64,000 bases of DNA from Glandiceps talaboti (GCF_964340395.1 NC_135566.1:12404001-12468000); one strand, 5' to 3'; numbered from the stretch's first letter, positions 21,500 through 33,572 are shown. The notes: generated by a model from the letters alone, not told the origin. Program-made: numbers and translations.

Positions 21500-22471
21500 A
21501 TGAACGGCTCTCAAATATCCAACCGGAGTGGAGAAGCTGGCGTTCAGATATGTGGTGTGGATATGTTACCATCCTATGTTGCTGTTGCCCTGGTAACTTC
21601 CATTTTAGTTTTTGCCATACTACTTGGTAACTTGTTGGTGATTGTATCAATATATCGCTTTAATAACCTTCAGACAGTTACAAATTACTTTGTATGCAGT
21701 CTGGCATGTGCTGATCTACTTGTTACAATCACAACAGTCACGAACGCAGGATGTGCAGTTGGTCTGATACCGATGTCAGGTAGCATTTACTACTGCATGA
21801 TGTTGGGTTTGATCGCAACCTGGGGGCGCATTGTCTCACTTTTTCATCTGCTTGTAATTGCTGTGGATCGCTACCTGGCTATTACTTCACCACTGACTTA
21901 CAATGCAAGGATGACTCCAAAAATAACAAAGAGTATTCTATTCACGCTGTGGTTATTACCACTGTTGAATTCCATCCTTAGTTACTTCACAATGTTGACA
22001 ATCGATGGCAACGCCAATCAGTTCTCCTGTTATTGGGCAGAGTTCTTGCCGAAACAATATCTAAGGATCAGTGTATTTGTTACTACTTTTATTGGTCCAT
22101 TTCTTATGATGTCTCTCCTCTACATGCGCATCTTCGTCATTGTCAGACAGCAAAAGCGTAAGATCCTGAGTGGACTTCCTTCTGATGGCAAAGGGACATA
22201 CAAGAAAGATGTAAAAGCAGTGAAAATGTTGGCAATAATCATCGGTGCATTTGTCATTTGTTGGTTGCCAGTGTATACATTCATAACTTTCTCACCACAT
22301 GAATGGCCAACATGTGGTATGTCCTGGCAGACATTTATTTTGTTTTCCCTCGCGACAAGCAACTCGGCATTGAATCCTGTAATTTATGCATATAAAAATA
22401 TAGAGTTTAGAGAAGCGTTTCGGAAATTGTTAAAACACAGACTCTATCTCGTACATGGTATTAATCCCTAA
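21500..22471 (+). CDS. Adenosine-receptor-like class A GPCR (subfamily b)
   Basis: Intronless, 323 residues from ATG 21500 (MNGSQISNRS; NGS and NRS sequons). Key residues are N-terminal Cys (QICGVDMLPSY), LGNLLVIVSIYRF in TM1, [17 protein letters not shown] in TM2, YYCMML at the top of TM3, AVDRYLAITSPLTY, LWLLP in TM4, and NQFSCYWAE in ECL2. Next come FIGPFLMMSLLYMRIFVIVRQ in TM5, FVICWLP in TM6, TCGMSW in ECL3, SNSALNPVIYAY in TM7 and EFREAFRKLL in helix 8. SIYRF, VTNYF and the ECL2 Cys-Tyr-Trp define subfamily b, shared with 28133, 35121 and 39647. The C-tail is short (about 15 residues). The partial copy at 20527 is its nearest relative. Confidence 0.93.
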   Translation: MNGSQISNRSGEAGVQICGVDMLPSYVAVALVTSILVFAILLGNLLVIVSIYRFNNLQTVTNYFVCSLACADLLVTITTVTNAGCAVGLIPMSGSIYYCMMLGLIATWGRIVSLFHLLVIAVDRYLAITSPLTYNARMTPKITKSILFTLWLLPLLNSILSYFTMLTIDGNANQFSCYWAEFLPKQYLRISVFVTTFIGPFLMMSLLYMRIFVIVRQQKRKILSGLPSDGKGTYKKDVKAVKMLAIIIGAFVICWLPVYTFITFSPHEWPTCGMSWQTFILFSLATSNSALNPVIYAYKNIEFREAFRKLLKHRLYLVHGINP

Positions 22472-23515
22472 CCTAGGTTAAACGTTTACAGCTCCTATAG
22501 AGTTATGTGAGCATGCGCAAGAATCGCATAAACATATTAGGGATACAAACAAACTTCTGACAATGCAGTATTAGAGTAGTGATGAGTCACTGAACGTAAC
22601 GAGAAGATTTCCAATATTCATCAGTTCAAGTTTTATAGGTCGGGTGCATGAATCAGTCAACATTCTGTCAACTTTCACCCCTGAAACTTAATAACGGATG
22701 TCGAATATCATAACATTATTGCAACGTAACGGTTAGTATAGCTTTGCAGAACTAGTAATCTTGCAAACATCGATAGTGTTAAAAGAAAAGGAAAAACACC
22801 CCTGACTATTTGCTGACTCAAAATATTCTTTTTACTATTTTTACTGCTCTTGATCTCCAATGGTAATTTGAATTGAGTCTGAAAATATTTCTTACGTCAT
22901 CCATGGCACATTATGAGCAACTAATCCAGAAAGTATATGTTTGCATTATGTGTTAAAATGATAATGATAATTTACATGAATAAAATGTTAATTTCACAGT
23001 TTAATGCCTCAGTTTTCATTAATCTGACATTGCCAAATATGACACTTATGACACACATTCATATATACATGTGTAAAGCGGATGTTTACGTACCTAACCC
23101 ACAGCTCCTCCACTGGTCTATGCCTAAACCTAATACTTTTTTTGCGAATCTTATCAGTTAAAGGAAGATGTATATCAAGTGCCAATTCTATTGTTGCTAT
23201 TATTTTCTTTTTATACGGTGGTCATAGACACATAGACAAGCTATAGCATTACCTTTTCAGTACAGAAGGTCAAGACAGGGCTATGTCAAAGTGATTCACA
23301 GGGTTCAGGTAATTGTCACCTATGGCCCAAGGGTACTGAATTGTATATAACAACATCAAGTTCATGTGATAATGGATAATAACACTCTAATGGCACCATC
23401 CATCATCTGCCTGGATTACTATGAATTAAAGCCACCCAGTATTGCAAGTATAAGTGAGCCATTCAAGTCCTGATTGCAAACGTACAAGTGTAGACAAAAG
23501 CACTGGCTGATAAAC
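22472..23515. other. Intergenic spacer
   Basis: 1 kb, nothing recognised. Confidence 0.5.
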
Positions 23516-24427
23516 ATGAATTCCTCGAAACTTGTTTTTGCAACAAATGGAAGCAGGAACGACACAGAACAGTTGTGTGATACTGAATCGACAGCAGCGT
23601 ACATGATAGTTTTCCCGATCTCATCTATCTTCATAGCAGCTATCGTTTTCGGTAACGTTTTGGTGATTTTATCTGTTCGTCGTTTTGAAGCACTTCAAAC
23701 TATTAATAACTATTTCATATGTAGCCTTGCTTGTGCAGACTTATCTACTGTGCTGACTACAGTTTGCAATGCAGGTGTAGCGCTAAACTTGATCCCGAAT
23801 CGAAGAAGTATTTACTTCTGCCTTTTACAAACAATGGCTTTTACTGTAGGACGTCTTGCATCTATTATCCATCTGCTCATCATTGCTATAGATAGACACA
23901 TTGCAATCACATCACCATTGACTTATACGACAAGAATGACAACAGGAAAAGCAAAAGTGATGATATTCATAGCTTGGATGATACCACTCATCCCTATCGC
24001 AGTAGGTTATTTATATGTGACAGTCAATAACACCGCTAATTTTCAAAATATCTCTTGCACCGAGGATGGTCTTTTGCCTGTTCATGCTTTCAAAATATTC
24101 ATCGGGGGAATACTTGTTGTGATGTTCATCCTTTATTCCCATATGTTCTGGATTGCGAGAAAACATGCTAGAAGAATTTCTGCGCAAGGCGAGCTGTTCG
24201 AAAATGCAAATTGCAAGAAAGATTTGAAGGCAGCAAAAACTGTACTTATAGTGCTTGGTGCATTTGTTGTTTGTTGGTTACCACCAATTGTTATGCTTAC
24301 ATTGTTTCAATGGAAATGGCCAACGTGTGGGAGGGCTTGGTTATTTTTCTTTGGAATAGCATTCTCTAATGCTAACTCTGCAGTAAATCCAGCTATCTAT
24401 GGCTGCGTACAGAAGCCACGAGTTTAG
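23516..24427 (+). CDS. Adenosine-receptor-like class A GPCR (subfamily c), C-tail frameshift
   Basis: Intronless, 303 residues from ATG 23516 (MNSSKLVFAT; NSS, NGS and NDT sequons); frame upstream of it has no ATG. It has N-terminal Cys (QLCDTESTAAY), [54 protein letters not shown] in TM4, ISCTEDG in ECL2, ILYSHMFWIARKH, VVCWLPP, TCGRAW and ANSAVNPAIY. Right after NPAIY the bases TGGC/GGCT are extra compared with relatives. The frame shifts and stops at 24427. The other frame continues with YRSHEFRDAFKKLL and ends at TAA 24468-24470, i.e. a normal helix 8. So this is an intact receptor lacking helix 8, an early pseudogene, or an assembly error. ECL2 and TM5 are about five residues shorter than in subfamily a. 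Confidence 0.85.
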   Translation: MNSSKLVFATNGSRNDTEQLCDTESTAAYMIVFPISSIFIAAIVFGNVLVILSVRRFEALQTINNYFICSLACADLSTVLTTVCNAGVALNLIPNRRSIYFCLLQTMAFTVGRLASIIHLLIIAIDRHIAITSPLTYTTRMTTGKAKVMIFIAWMIPLIPIAVGYLYVTVNNTANFQNISCTEDGLLPVHAFKIFIGGILVVMFILYSHMFWIARKHARRISAQGELFENANCKKDLKAAKTVLIVLGAFVVCWLPPIVMLTLFQWKWPTCGRAWLFFFGIAFSNANSAVNPAIYGCVQKPRV

Positions 24428-24470
24428 AGACGCTTTTAAGAAGTTACTGAGGACGAACAGAACAATCTAA

Positions 24471-26699
24471 AGTTAAGGAGCGAATTGATTTCACAATCAA
24501 GCACTATATGTGTAGCTTCTAAGAAATTTCGAAGGATTTACTTAATTACAAAATTAAATGGGGGACACTTTGAAAACTTGAGACTTTCTTTGTTGGATTA
24601 CAAAAGGATTGTATTTACGTTTTTTGAAAACAATGATACAAAAATTATAAATGTCTGATGAGATGATTACAAACTTGCGGCAGATCATTGTTAGGTAGCA
24701 CCAAAATATATGTTTGTATTGAAGAATGTTCTATAATTCAATCTGTGGACAATCTTACTAGTATTTCATCTTTATAATGAATTATCTTATTGTTAGCATG
24801 TATGATAATATAATTACTCTAGACTATCTTCTTCCTTTAATATCTTAGAAATTTACGACTTTATGGACGAAGATGTGATAGGTTTTTACTTTTTTTTCCT
24901 TTAAGGATAAGTTAGCATAAATATATAATAGTGTGAACTTTAATAGTTAACTTTCGAAATATATATTTTCTATTCATGATATCAAGTATGATTTTTGCTT
25001 TTTGTGAAATGTGTATTGTATATCATGTTTGTATGTTAAAATTTGTAGAAGCGTAGACCCAAAGTGGGTCTATAAGGCAATAAATTCATTATTCACATGG
25101 TATTTGTAACATGCTATAAAGTATAACATTTCTTTTTCTGAGTAAATAAATAGTGTTTGGATACTCGATAATTACGACATTCGGATACTTTTTTTTCCTT
25201 TATTTCGTCAAGTTTCCAATATATTGTATTTGGATAATTTGATCATGAAGAGAAATAGAATGTTGGACTGAATTACATTTCGTTATTGCCGTGCAAATTT
25301 CCCCATTAATTCACGGCAGAAGCTGTGATTGCAATAACAAACCCAATGGCTTTGTTAGATGTGATTTGACATGTCTTCCTTTATAGTACTATAGCGTATT
25401 CTAGCCCATGGCAATCGACCGATTGCATTCGGTTTACCTTAAGAGTTATTTGATGTCTATTATCTGTTATCTGTTCCCACTTTGAAAATAACAAGTCTTT
25501 AAGTCAATACATACATTATTCACGAGGTGTTTGTATCACCTTGCAAAGTATATGATTTCTGTTTCTGAGTAAATACATTGTGTTGTGAGTTTTCCAATAT
25601 ATTGTATAAGCAGTAAAACATACAGAGTAATCAAATGTTCGACTGGATTAAATTCACTTCTTCCCGTGAAAATGTCCCCATTCCTACAAGATACAATGTT
25701 ATGCTTGCAATAGCACACCCATGGCCTTTTAGCTGTGATTTCATATGTCTTCCTTTATAGCATTATAACGTATTCTGACCCATTGTAATCTACCTATTGA
25801 AGTCCATGTATTTTATTATACATGTCTTATCTATTATCACCTTTAAAAGGTGAAGCCATTAACAGTTTATCATGTTCATGGTACATACGACACTACTATA
25901 ACACTGCCTGGGGACGTAAAAGATTATTAGAAGATATATCTTACAGTTGGCACCAATTGGATTTATAAATTTATCACTTTGTTATAAATCTTTAACAATA
26001 TAAAATTGAATTATGTTTCATCACATCAATCCTGGAAAGCATATTAACAATGTTTTGTCAGCTTGTCAAACAATATCATGAAAAGTAGTGACGGGGCGGG
26101 GCGAGAAAGAGATATTTGAGGCGGTTGCAATTCCTGATTTTCCTGCTTAAAATGAAGCAAATCGGCAATTCACGTGAGTGCATATGGCTACTTGTATGAT
26201 TCTGCCACTTGCAACAAACAGCTCTGCAATTCAATTAAGAATACAAAACGATTGGTACATTTTGACCAAGCTGTAATAACACCGCCGGCAAATATTGCAT
26301 ATCGAAGAAACTAAAAACAAATTAAAATTTACCAATTAAAGGGTGAATTCCATCTCCATTGTACACTGCTGCTTATTATAACTTTATAGACTTTGCCGAA
26401 ATTGTGAAAATTATGAAATAATCAAACAATATTATGCCTTTCTCCGATGAACTCTATCGATGCATTATTAAACGTTTCCAGTCTTTTCAGTAATGCTGAT
26501 AGCTCTTTCATGATCAATCTTGCTATATTTGGCAATACATGTCAAGCGATATGGCCATCCACGGGGAGTGTTAAATGAAACCTCATCTATACGAACAAAT
26601 TAGAGTCTGTATAGTAGCTGTAATTAGACCGGACCCATTTATCTATGTACTTTAATAATGCATTATGTTCACTTCCTGACCTCAACTTCAATGGTTAAG
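24471..26699. other. Intergenic with a diverged internal duplication
   Basis: 2.2 kb without a gene. Two related segments (about 25078-25435 and 25503-25805) sit side by side. From 26251 the sequence belongs to the first copy of the large tandem duplication. Confidence 0.55.
25078..25805. repeat. Diverged tandem duplication (two ~300-360 bp copies)
   Basis: Both halves contain, in order, CAATA.ATTCATTATTCAC, TTTCTGAGTAAATA, TTCCAATATATTGTAT, and CTTCCTTTATAG followed by CGTATTCT. They are non-coding and about 70-80 percent alike by eye. Confidence 0.65.
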
Positions 26700-27245
26700 A
26701 TGAACGTCTCGGAAGTAACTAACATGATAGGAAGAAATGACCGTGTTGAAAATTGTGTAGTGGCTATGATTCCATACTACATAATTGTTACTGTAGTCTC
26801 ACTGATTACAATGTTTTCCATACTCAGATTAGTGATTACATCAATATATGGCTTTCAGCATCTTCTGAGTCAAAAATCGTTTCATATGCAGCTTAGTATG
26901 TGCCGAGATTTACTTGTTATAATGGTCGTAATCATGTACGGAGGATATTTTATAGGTTTGATATCAGTGTACAGCAATATCTACGACTGCATGGTACAAA
27001 GTATGATTTCAAAAAATGACTGTCTGTTTTCCTTTCCCATTCGACTTGCAGTAGAGCGCTATCTTGTCATCACGCCACCGTTAACTTACCATTCAAAGAT
27101 GACCCCTAAGAAAAGCAAAGATCATTAATTTTACATTCTGGTCATTTGTACCGATGCTGGTTGTTGTCTCAACATACTTTGTGCTACCTACCAACCACTC
27201 CTGCACTTGGGCACCAGGACGCTGTTCACTGGCGATCATTCAACA
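26700..27245 (+). pseudogene. GPCR pseudogene (subfamily b), truncated after ECL2
   Basis: Starts MNVSEVTNMIGRNDRVENC in the usual ATGGTTAAGATG context and reads through TM1-TM3. It has lost the TM1 GN (SILRLVITSIY instead of GNSLVIISIY) and the LACAD of TM2 (MCRDLL). DRY is VERYLVI. The frame breaks at 27128 just after TPKKSK; TM4 and ECL2 continue in another frame as FWSFVP and NHSCTW to about 27245. TM5-TM7 are replaced by an AT-rich (TTA)n tract. A second copy of this pseudogene is at 33573. Confidence 0.85.
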
Positions 27246-27267
27246 AATTTTAAAAGTTTGGATTAAT

Positions 27268-27323
27268 AAAGATTACTATTCCTATTATTATTATCATTAT
27301 TATTATTATACTTATTATTATTA

Positions 27324-27370
<47 letters not shown>

Positions 27371-27410
27371 ATTATTATCATCGTCATCATTATTATTATT
27401 ATCATTAAAA
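27268..27410. repeat. (TTA)n microsatellite at the broken end of a GPCR pseudogene
   Basis: About 140 bp of TAT/TTA units with a few CAT interruptions, directly after the last recognisable receptor sequence. Confidence 0.9.
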
Positions 27411-28132
27411 TCCCTAATCAATATAATCATTCGAACAAACGTCAAACACACAGCATGTGTCTTAAATATGCATCACAATATTTTGAAAGGCAGACACTCA
27501 ATCGTTGTAGAGGAAGATGTTTCTTAAAACCTACAAAGTATTAAACACCATACACTGCCAAATCTTTTGTCTATTTAGCCCAAAGATATATTTGGAAATA
27601 ATTGCCTGAAATTAAAATAATTTCCATGCATCAAGTCCAATACTGTGTAGTAATAATAATGACACAGGTTAAAAGGTTTGAACGTAATTAATATCAATGG
27701 CTGTCATCTCGAATACATTGTAAAGTAATATTGCTGTACACTAACAAACTGTCACTTGCTAATAACAACCCATATATCATTTACATGTCATAATAGTAAT
27801 GACCAATGATATACACTTTATTTGTCACATTTCTGAAAATGATTATGGTCACAATTACGCACTGCCCTAATGTTTTAGTGTCAAAGCAGGAGGTAACCAG
27901 AGTATCAAGGAGAAAATTGCGTCGCGCGCTAAACACCATCAAACCGAACAACGCTCTTCCTATGTTCGGACCTGATTAATTTAATCACACTCTAGTTGTT
28001 GGTGGATAGCTAGGTTGGAACCCAGACTGTAGCTGCGGTATTATGCAAGTAAAGTAACTAATCGGACACCCACGACCAACATCGTTTCGTGTATTTTTAT
28101 TTCAATACGTATCTTAGTCTGGAATGGATAAG

Positions 28133-29104
28133 ATGAACAACTCTGAAGTAAGGAACCTGGCTGGAGGAAACGACAGGGTTGAAAACTGTGATGTGGATAT
28201 GATCCCAGCCTACGTAGGTGTTGCTGTATTCTCATTGATTATAACACCGTCTATAATCGTTGGTAACTCTTTGGTCATTATATCAATATATCGCTTTAAG
28301 CATCTTCAGACAGTCACCAATTATTTCATATGCAGTTTAGCATGTGCTGATTTACTTGTTATATTGGCAGTTATCCTGAATGGAGGATGGGCTACGGGTG
28401 TTATATCAACGTCTGGTGATGTATACTACTGCGTATTACAAACTGGAATGCTAGGCAGTGGAGGTCTAGTTTCAATTTTTCATCTCCTTATTATTGCAGT
28501 GGATCGCTATATTGCCATCACATCACCATTAACTTATCATTCAAGGATGACGATAAGAAAAGCCAATATCATTATATGTACACTGTGGTCAATACCTTTG
28601 CTTGCCTGTATAATGAACTATGTTATACTACATGCACTCTACACAAATGTACAAAACATGTCATGCTATTGGGTGGATTCATTTCCACGATGGTGTTTGG
28701 TCATTTTCTTTCTTTCATTCTTTATTAGTCCATTGGTGGTCATGTCTCTCCTCTACATGCACATTTTCTGGATTGTAAGAAAGCATAACCGCACAATTAC
28801 AAGCCAAGATCAACCTGCCAACACTTCCATTTACAAAAGAGATATGAAAGCAGTGAAAACGTTAACAATAATCCTCAGTGCCTTCATAATCTGCTGGTCG
28901 CCATTGTATATATCATTGATACTTGAGCAACAGCAATTGCAAACATGTGGTAATCCCTGGCTGATGTTTTCATTCCTGTCTCTTGCCATAAGTAACTCTG
29001 CGATAAATCCCGTAATTTATGCATATAAAAATCTAGAGTTCAGGAATGCCTTTAAGAAATTGTTGAATCGAAGAGATCTTAGTAGAGAACATCCCAAGCC
29101 TTAA
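28133..29104 (+). CDS. Adenosine-receptor-like class A GPCR (subfamily b)
   Basis: Intronless, 323 residues from ATG 28133 (MNNSEVRNLAGG; NNS sequon). An in-frame ATG nine bases upstream (28124) exists, but its counterpart is destroyed in the duplicate at 35121, so 28133 is preferred. It has N-terminal Cys (ENCDVDMIPAY), VGNSLVIISIYRF, LACAD, YYCVLQ, AVDRYIAITSPLTY, LWSIP, MSCYWVD in ECL2, ISPLVVMSLLYMHIFWIVRKH, IICWSP (Ser in place of Leu), TCGNPW, SNSAINPVIYAY, and helix 8 EFRNAFKKLL. It is about 95 percent like 35121, its partner in the tandem duplication. Ligand unknown. Confidence 0.93.
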   Translation: MNNSEVRNLAGGNDRVENCDVDMIPAYVGVAVFSLIITPSIIVGNSLVIISIYRFKHLQTVTNYFICSLACADLLVILAVILNGGWATGVISTSGDVYYCVLQTGMLGSGGLVSIFHLLIIAVDRYIAITSPLTYHSRMTIRKANIIICTLWSIPLLACIMNYVILHALYTNVQNMSCYWVDSFPRWCLVIFFLSFFISPLVVMSLLYMHIFWIVRKHNRTITSQDQPANTSIYKRDMKAVKTLTIILSAFIICWSPLYISLILEQQQLQTCGNPWLMFSFLSLAISNSAINPVIYAYKNLEFRNAFKKLLNRRDLSREHPKP

Positions 29105-31109
29105 ATTGACATGGTCATTTTCAGTCAAAAACTGGACATTGATTCAGCGTGTAGAGTTACCTGTCTTTGATCCATTTGAAACTCGAAATTATGTCATCAT
29201 TGTCTTTTAAATGCTTAACTCAGGCTTTTTCCACAGCCTTTAGATTGCCAAACACTTTGGAGCAGATGAGGGATTAAAGTTTGTGAGTACTTGAGAGGTA
29301 AAACTAGAAACATTGATAAATGAATTCCCCCATCATTAACCGATATCTGCCATTCAGTTGGATGGCTGTAGAAACTTACAATCTCATTAAACGAAAATTT
29401 GACAGACCGTCACGAAATGTTTGAGAACTAGTATGCAAATACCGGCTGACTTTTGTTTTCGTTAGCCGCCGCAAAGGACAACATACACCCATTTGCCAAT
29501 TTGTCATATACCTTTTATAGTTTAATCCAATTTCTGAAATTGTGAATGCTGTAGGTATTTTAGGGTAAAAGCTGGGAAACAAATTCATCCGGGTAATTTG
29601 ATGGTTTTGAATCCCAATGTTATGCCTGCCACGCGAAATTTTGAGATTTACCCCACAAATAGCTACTGCAATTTGCAAAAGTTTGGGGCAAAAAATTTGA
29701 TGAAAATTTGAAATAATTTTTTTTTATAAAACATACCAAATAAGGTTTTCCTACCTTTGATAAACTGAGATACTGTTTGGAGGAAAGTGTCAAGGGGGAT
29801 TTCAATACTGCTGCCATGTTCAATCGATTAGCCACAGTGACTTTATTTTTTGTTCTGTATTCAGTATTGCATCTAAGTTCTTTTAGAAACATTGTTTCTG
29901 TTTCAAAAACTTACCAGTGGTTTCTTTCTATTATCACTCTCTGGTGGAAAGAGACTCGCCAGCATAACAGTGGGTCTGGATAACACCGACTATGTCCAGG
30001 GCTAGTTACTAGTATATAATTGCGAATACCGCAAAATGAAAAATCATGCAAATATATTGACGTGTCTATTAGTTACCAACTACTTCTACGTAGTCTGCCG
30101 TAAATTGTTGATAAATGTAAACCTAAGAATTAATTTTATCACGTCAATGAACAAGTCTTAAACGTAGGTGTTTGGTGTTGATATATGATGTATACCCTCA
30201 GCCGTATTTGGTGTTAGAAAATTAGGCCAGTTTGTGAATCCTCTATCTTTAAGTATTTTAGAATGTCTGCCACTTTTATCAATGTGTTTTTATGACTATC
30301 GTCGATTTATTGCTGTACAGTGTTAATGGATTACATTTTATGTGAATAATAAATATTTGAAAATACATAATATGCATTTTATCTTCGAAATGTGTAATTG
30401 TACATGTATTTGTGCTGTACATTGTACTGGGTATACACCCCCCCCCCCCCAACACACAGTCTCTAATAAGGATTATATGCATGGTATCATTCTTCTGTTT
30501 TGGCCAACGTTTTTCCATAGCTGCCGTATCGCATTTTACACATTTTAATCCTAATCTGAAGTGAGTCTTGAACTATTCCATTAATAACATAAACAATCAC
30601 ACATGGTGTTTTCATCCCTGGAAGCCGTCAAGGTTGTGAAAAGCAAATTGCCCACAATTACACAACATATATCATTCGACAAATAAATCTTCAAAATGAT
30701 ATAAACTGTCGTCATTGGCAATGACATTTGACCAATTTATTCATTAAAGATAGGCCTAATCGAATAGTATTATACTACTTTACTGTAATGGGTAATAAAG
30801 ATAGACAGAAAACTGATATAATCGTAATAAGTTAATGCAACCCTAAATCAGTTTGTAATATCAAAACATTCATCGTTTCAATAGGTTTTTAACACGTAAA
30901 TTCACATGATTTTATTCCAACTTAATTGTATGGCCAGTGGGGATTCCACTAAATTCCTGGTTATTGTATTTGAGTGTAAATGTATTTAATAACTGGTAAT
31001 TACATTTTAACACCTCGTCTATCTCATGTCAAAATGAGACATTAATGGCAAGTGTGATTTCAAATGTACATTTATAGGAACATACACCACATTATTTTGG
31101 ATGGTCAAG
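29105..31109. other. Intergenic, duplicated at 36093-38118
   Basis: 2 kb of non-coding DNA alignable throughout to the spacer after the 35121 gene. It contains a C-run at about 30439-30450 that is much shorter in the other copy. No gene seen. Confidence 0.6.
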
Positions 31110-31607
31110 ATGAATGCCTTAACGTCTGTCCTTGCAAATAATGGAAGCATTAACGGCACATAACAGTTGTGTGATAATAAATCGACGGCAGCATACATGA
31201 TAGTGTTCCTGATCTCATCTATCTTCATAGCAGCTATCATTTTCGGAAACGTTTTGGTGATTTTATCTGTTCGTCGTTTTGAAGCACTTCAAACTATTAA
31301 TAACTATTTCATGTGTAGCCTTGCTTGTGCTGACTGCAGTCGTCAATGCAGGTGTAACTGTGAAAATATTTCCGATGTGAAGTAGCGGTTATGTATGCCT
31401 TTTACAGTCTACGGTCTTTGTTATAGGAAGTCTATTATCTATTGTCCATCTTGGTTGTTTTTCTTTTTTTATTACTTACTTTCTGTTAATAATTCAGCTC
31501 TAAATCCAGCTATCTACACGTACAAAAGCCACGAATTTAGACTCGCTTTCAGGAAGTCAAAGTTTGTGTTGGTCGTCCATGTTGATGAATCACGTGATAT
31601 TCCTTAA
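31110..31607 (+). pseudogene. GPCR pseudogene (subfamily c), internal deletion TM3-TM6
   Basis: Starts MNALTSVLANNGSINGT, then an in-frame TAA where the 23516 gene has Glu. TM1-TM2 are intact ([23 protein letters not shown]). After LACAD, 17 bases are missing compared with the copy at 38119, lying between two TGCTGAC repeats. TM3 then joins directly to TM7 ([10 protein letters not shown]...), so everything from the end of TM3 to TM6 is gone. TM7 and helix 8 follow ([17 protein letters not shown]). Clearly non-functional. Confidence 0.9.
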
Positions 31608-32544
31608 GAATCACGTTGGCGATATCCCTCTCGCGGGAGATCATGAAAATTTTGTTTATATATTATTTATAAAAATATATAAAGTCATATGAATAGCTTC
31701 AGGACACTTTGCTATACCTGCTTTATTGTATTTCACATTATATACAAAAAACGTTGACGTCTTTCAATAAAAGAAAATAACAGGTAATATTGACAACTTT
31801 GGCATACTTGATATTGATTTTGGCATTGGATACAGCAAGTCTGTTATGGGCAGTTATAAATATTGAATACTTTGATTCATACAAAAGAAACATGCCAGAT
31901 AGTTTAGTCAATCGCCTTTTGTGCATCAGTTATCGATTCATATACCATTCATTAATATGTTCCATCGTCATACATTTCATATCAGAATATGTACTAGTCA
32001 AGATGAAATGTCTCTGATGTACCTTACCTGTCCATATCAGGAAAGCTGGTGAATTGATTCCAATAAAAGAAATCGAATTAAACAAACACACTTTACTTCT
32101 TTTACATTCAATTTGTAGAAAATCGTGATTTCTGAAGGTATACTTTCACTTTAAATCACAAGGCGTCAGTATCTACAAATATTTGCAGTGGTGGTAGCCT
32201 GCTTTTATCATCTTTCTTCCATTATAATTAATAATGGTTAAAGCATAATGAACAATTCATGTGATATTGATTTCGCCAATGTGTAAAAATATAGTTGCTA
32301 TATTGGTACATTGGATTGGTACATTTTGACCAAGCTTTAATAACGATGCCAGCAAATATTGCATATCGAAGAAACTAAAAACAAATTACAATTTACCAAT
32401 TAAAGCGTAAGCAAAAACACTAGTTCCGAGAGTTGTAGACTGAGGTAGAATTCCACCTCCATTGTACATTTTACACTGCTGCTTATCATAGCTAGCTTTC
32501 TGTACTTTGCCGAAATTGTGAAAATTATGAAATGATCAAACATT
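31608..32544. other. Spacer spanning the junction of the tandem duplication, with a receptor-start relic
   Basis: At about 31994-32030, ACTAGTCAAGATG and the bases after it align with the start of the 39647 gene (ATG..TGTCT..GATGTACCT.AC), but the frame is lost at once. The duplication junction is about 32304-32335. Otherwise non-coding. Confidence 0.45.
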
Positions 32545-33283
32545 ATCATATACCTATGCCCATATCAATCACTCCTTGTGACGTTTAACGCAAAATATCA
32601 CTTCTGATACGGGGCTTTAAACGTCATGATATTCACGTTAGACGTCATCAGAAAACACCTCTCTGATTGGACAAAACATGTCGACTCTGAAAATAAACAA
32701 ACTTAAATAAAATGGCGGCCGATCATCGACGTTGAAGAAAGGGATATCACATCACGTATGTCACAACACTGTGGAATTTTCAAAACAAGGAAATTTTGAC
32801 GAAAATATCCATACCCAAATAATACTATTTATTATCGTAAATTTATCACAACACTACATTTCACAACGGTAAACGGTATCGCGGGCAAGACTGTGTGTGC
32901 CATCCACTGACACTGTATATGGTCCCGGATATACAGTACGCTACCCGTAGGTCACATGTTGCGCTCGCTGTCTACCATCTAGTTTTACTAATATATCAAA
33001 GCATTTTCTGAAACTTTTAGAGACATTACTCTAATACCAATATTGTATTTCGAAATATTATTAAACTGTGTATGTGTGTGAAAGTCACCTGATAACAGGT
33101 CACGCGACACACGAAGTGCACTACATAGCAAGCCGTGCTCTTTTTATTGTTCGTAATTATCCTTTGAACTCGTGGGCATAGGCATATGATTAATCGGTCA
33201 TTACCCGATATAACCTCTTCATTCGTCGTATCACCGTTACGTTCGTGATACGATGAACAAAGAGGTAATATCGGGTACTGACC
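32545..33283. mobile_element. Non-coding insertion with 18-bp terminal inverted repeats and hairpins
   Basis: Absent from copy 1, where the flanks join at about 26424. Ends at 32545-32562 and 33173-33190 are inverted repeats (ATCATATACCTATGCCCA against ATCATATGCCTATGCCCA). Just inside the left end is a hairpin (32580-32599 with 32628-32646). Just outside the right inverted repeat is a 39-bp-arm hairpin (33196-33234 with 33245-33283). No protein is encoded. It looks like a MITE or other non-autonomous DNA element. Confidence 0.65.
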
Positions 33284-33572
33284 TCACCATTGAATATTAT
33301 GCATTTCGCCAATGACCTCTATCGATACGTTATTAAACGTTTCCAGTCTTTTAAATAATGCTGACAGCTCTTTCATGATCAATCTTTGTATTTGGCAATA
33401 CATGTCAAATGATAAGGCTATCTACAGCGGGAGTGTTGAATGAGATCTCATCTATACGAACAAATTAGAGTCTGTCTAGTAGCTGTAAGTAGGCCAGACT
33501 CATTTATCTATGTACTTAATAATGCATTAAGGGACATTATGTTCACTTCCTGACCTCAACTCAATGGTTAAG

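Larger units (their letters stand above)
26251..32303 (+). repeat. Large tandem duplication, copy 1
   Basis: The order is pseudogene 26700, gene 28133, non-coding spacer, pseudogene 31110, relic 32004. Every one of these has a counterpart in the same order and orientation in 32315-39525. The segment starts at ATTGGTACATTTTGACCAAG, which recurs at about 32335. Confidence 0.85.

Noticed and set aside
27154-27451. Poly-Tyr/His and poly-Asn frames
   Set aside because: Read from the (TTA)n array on either strand.
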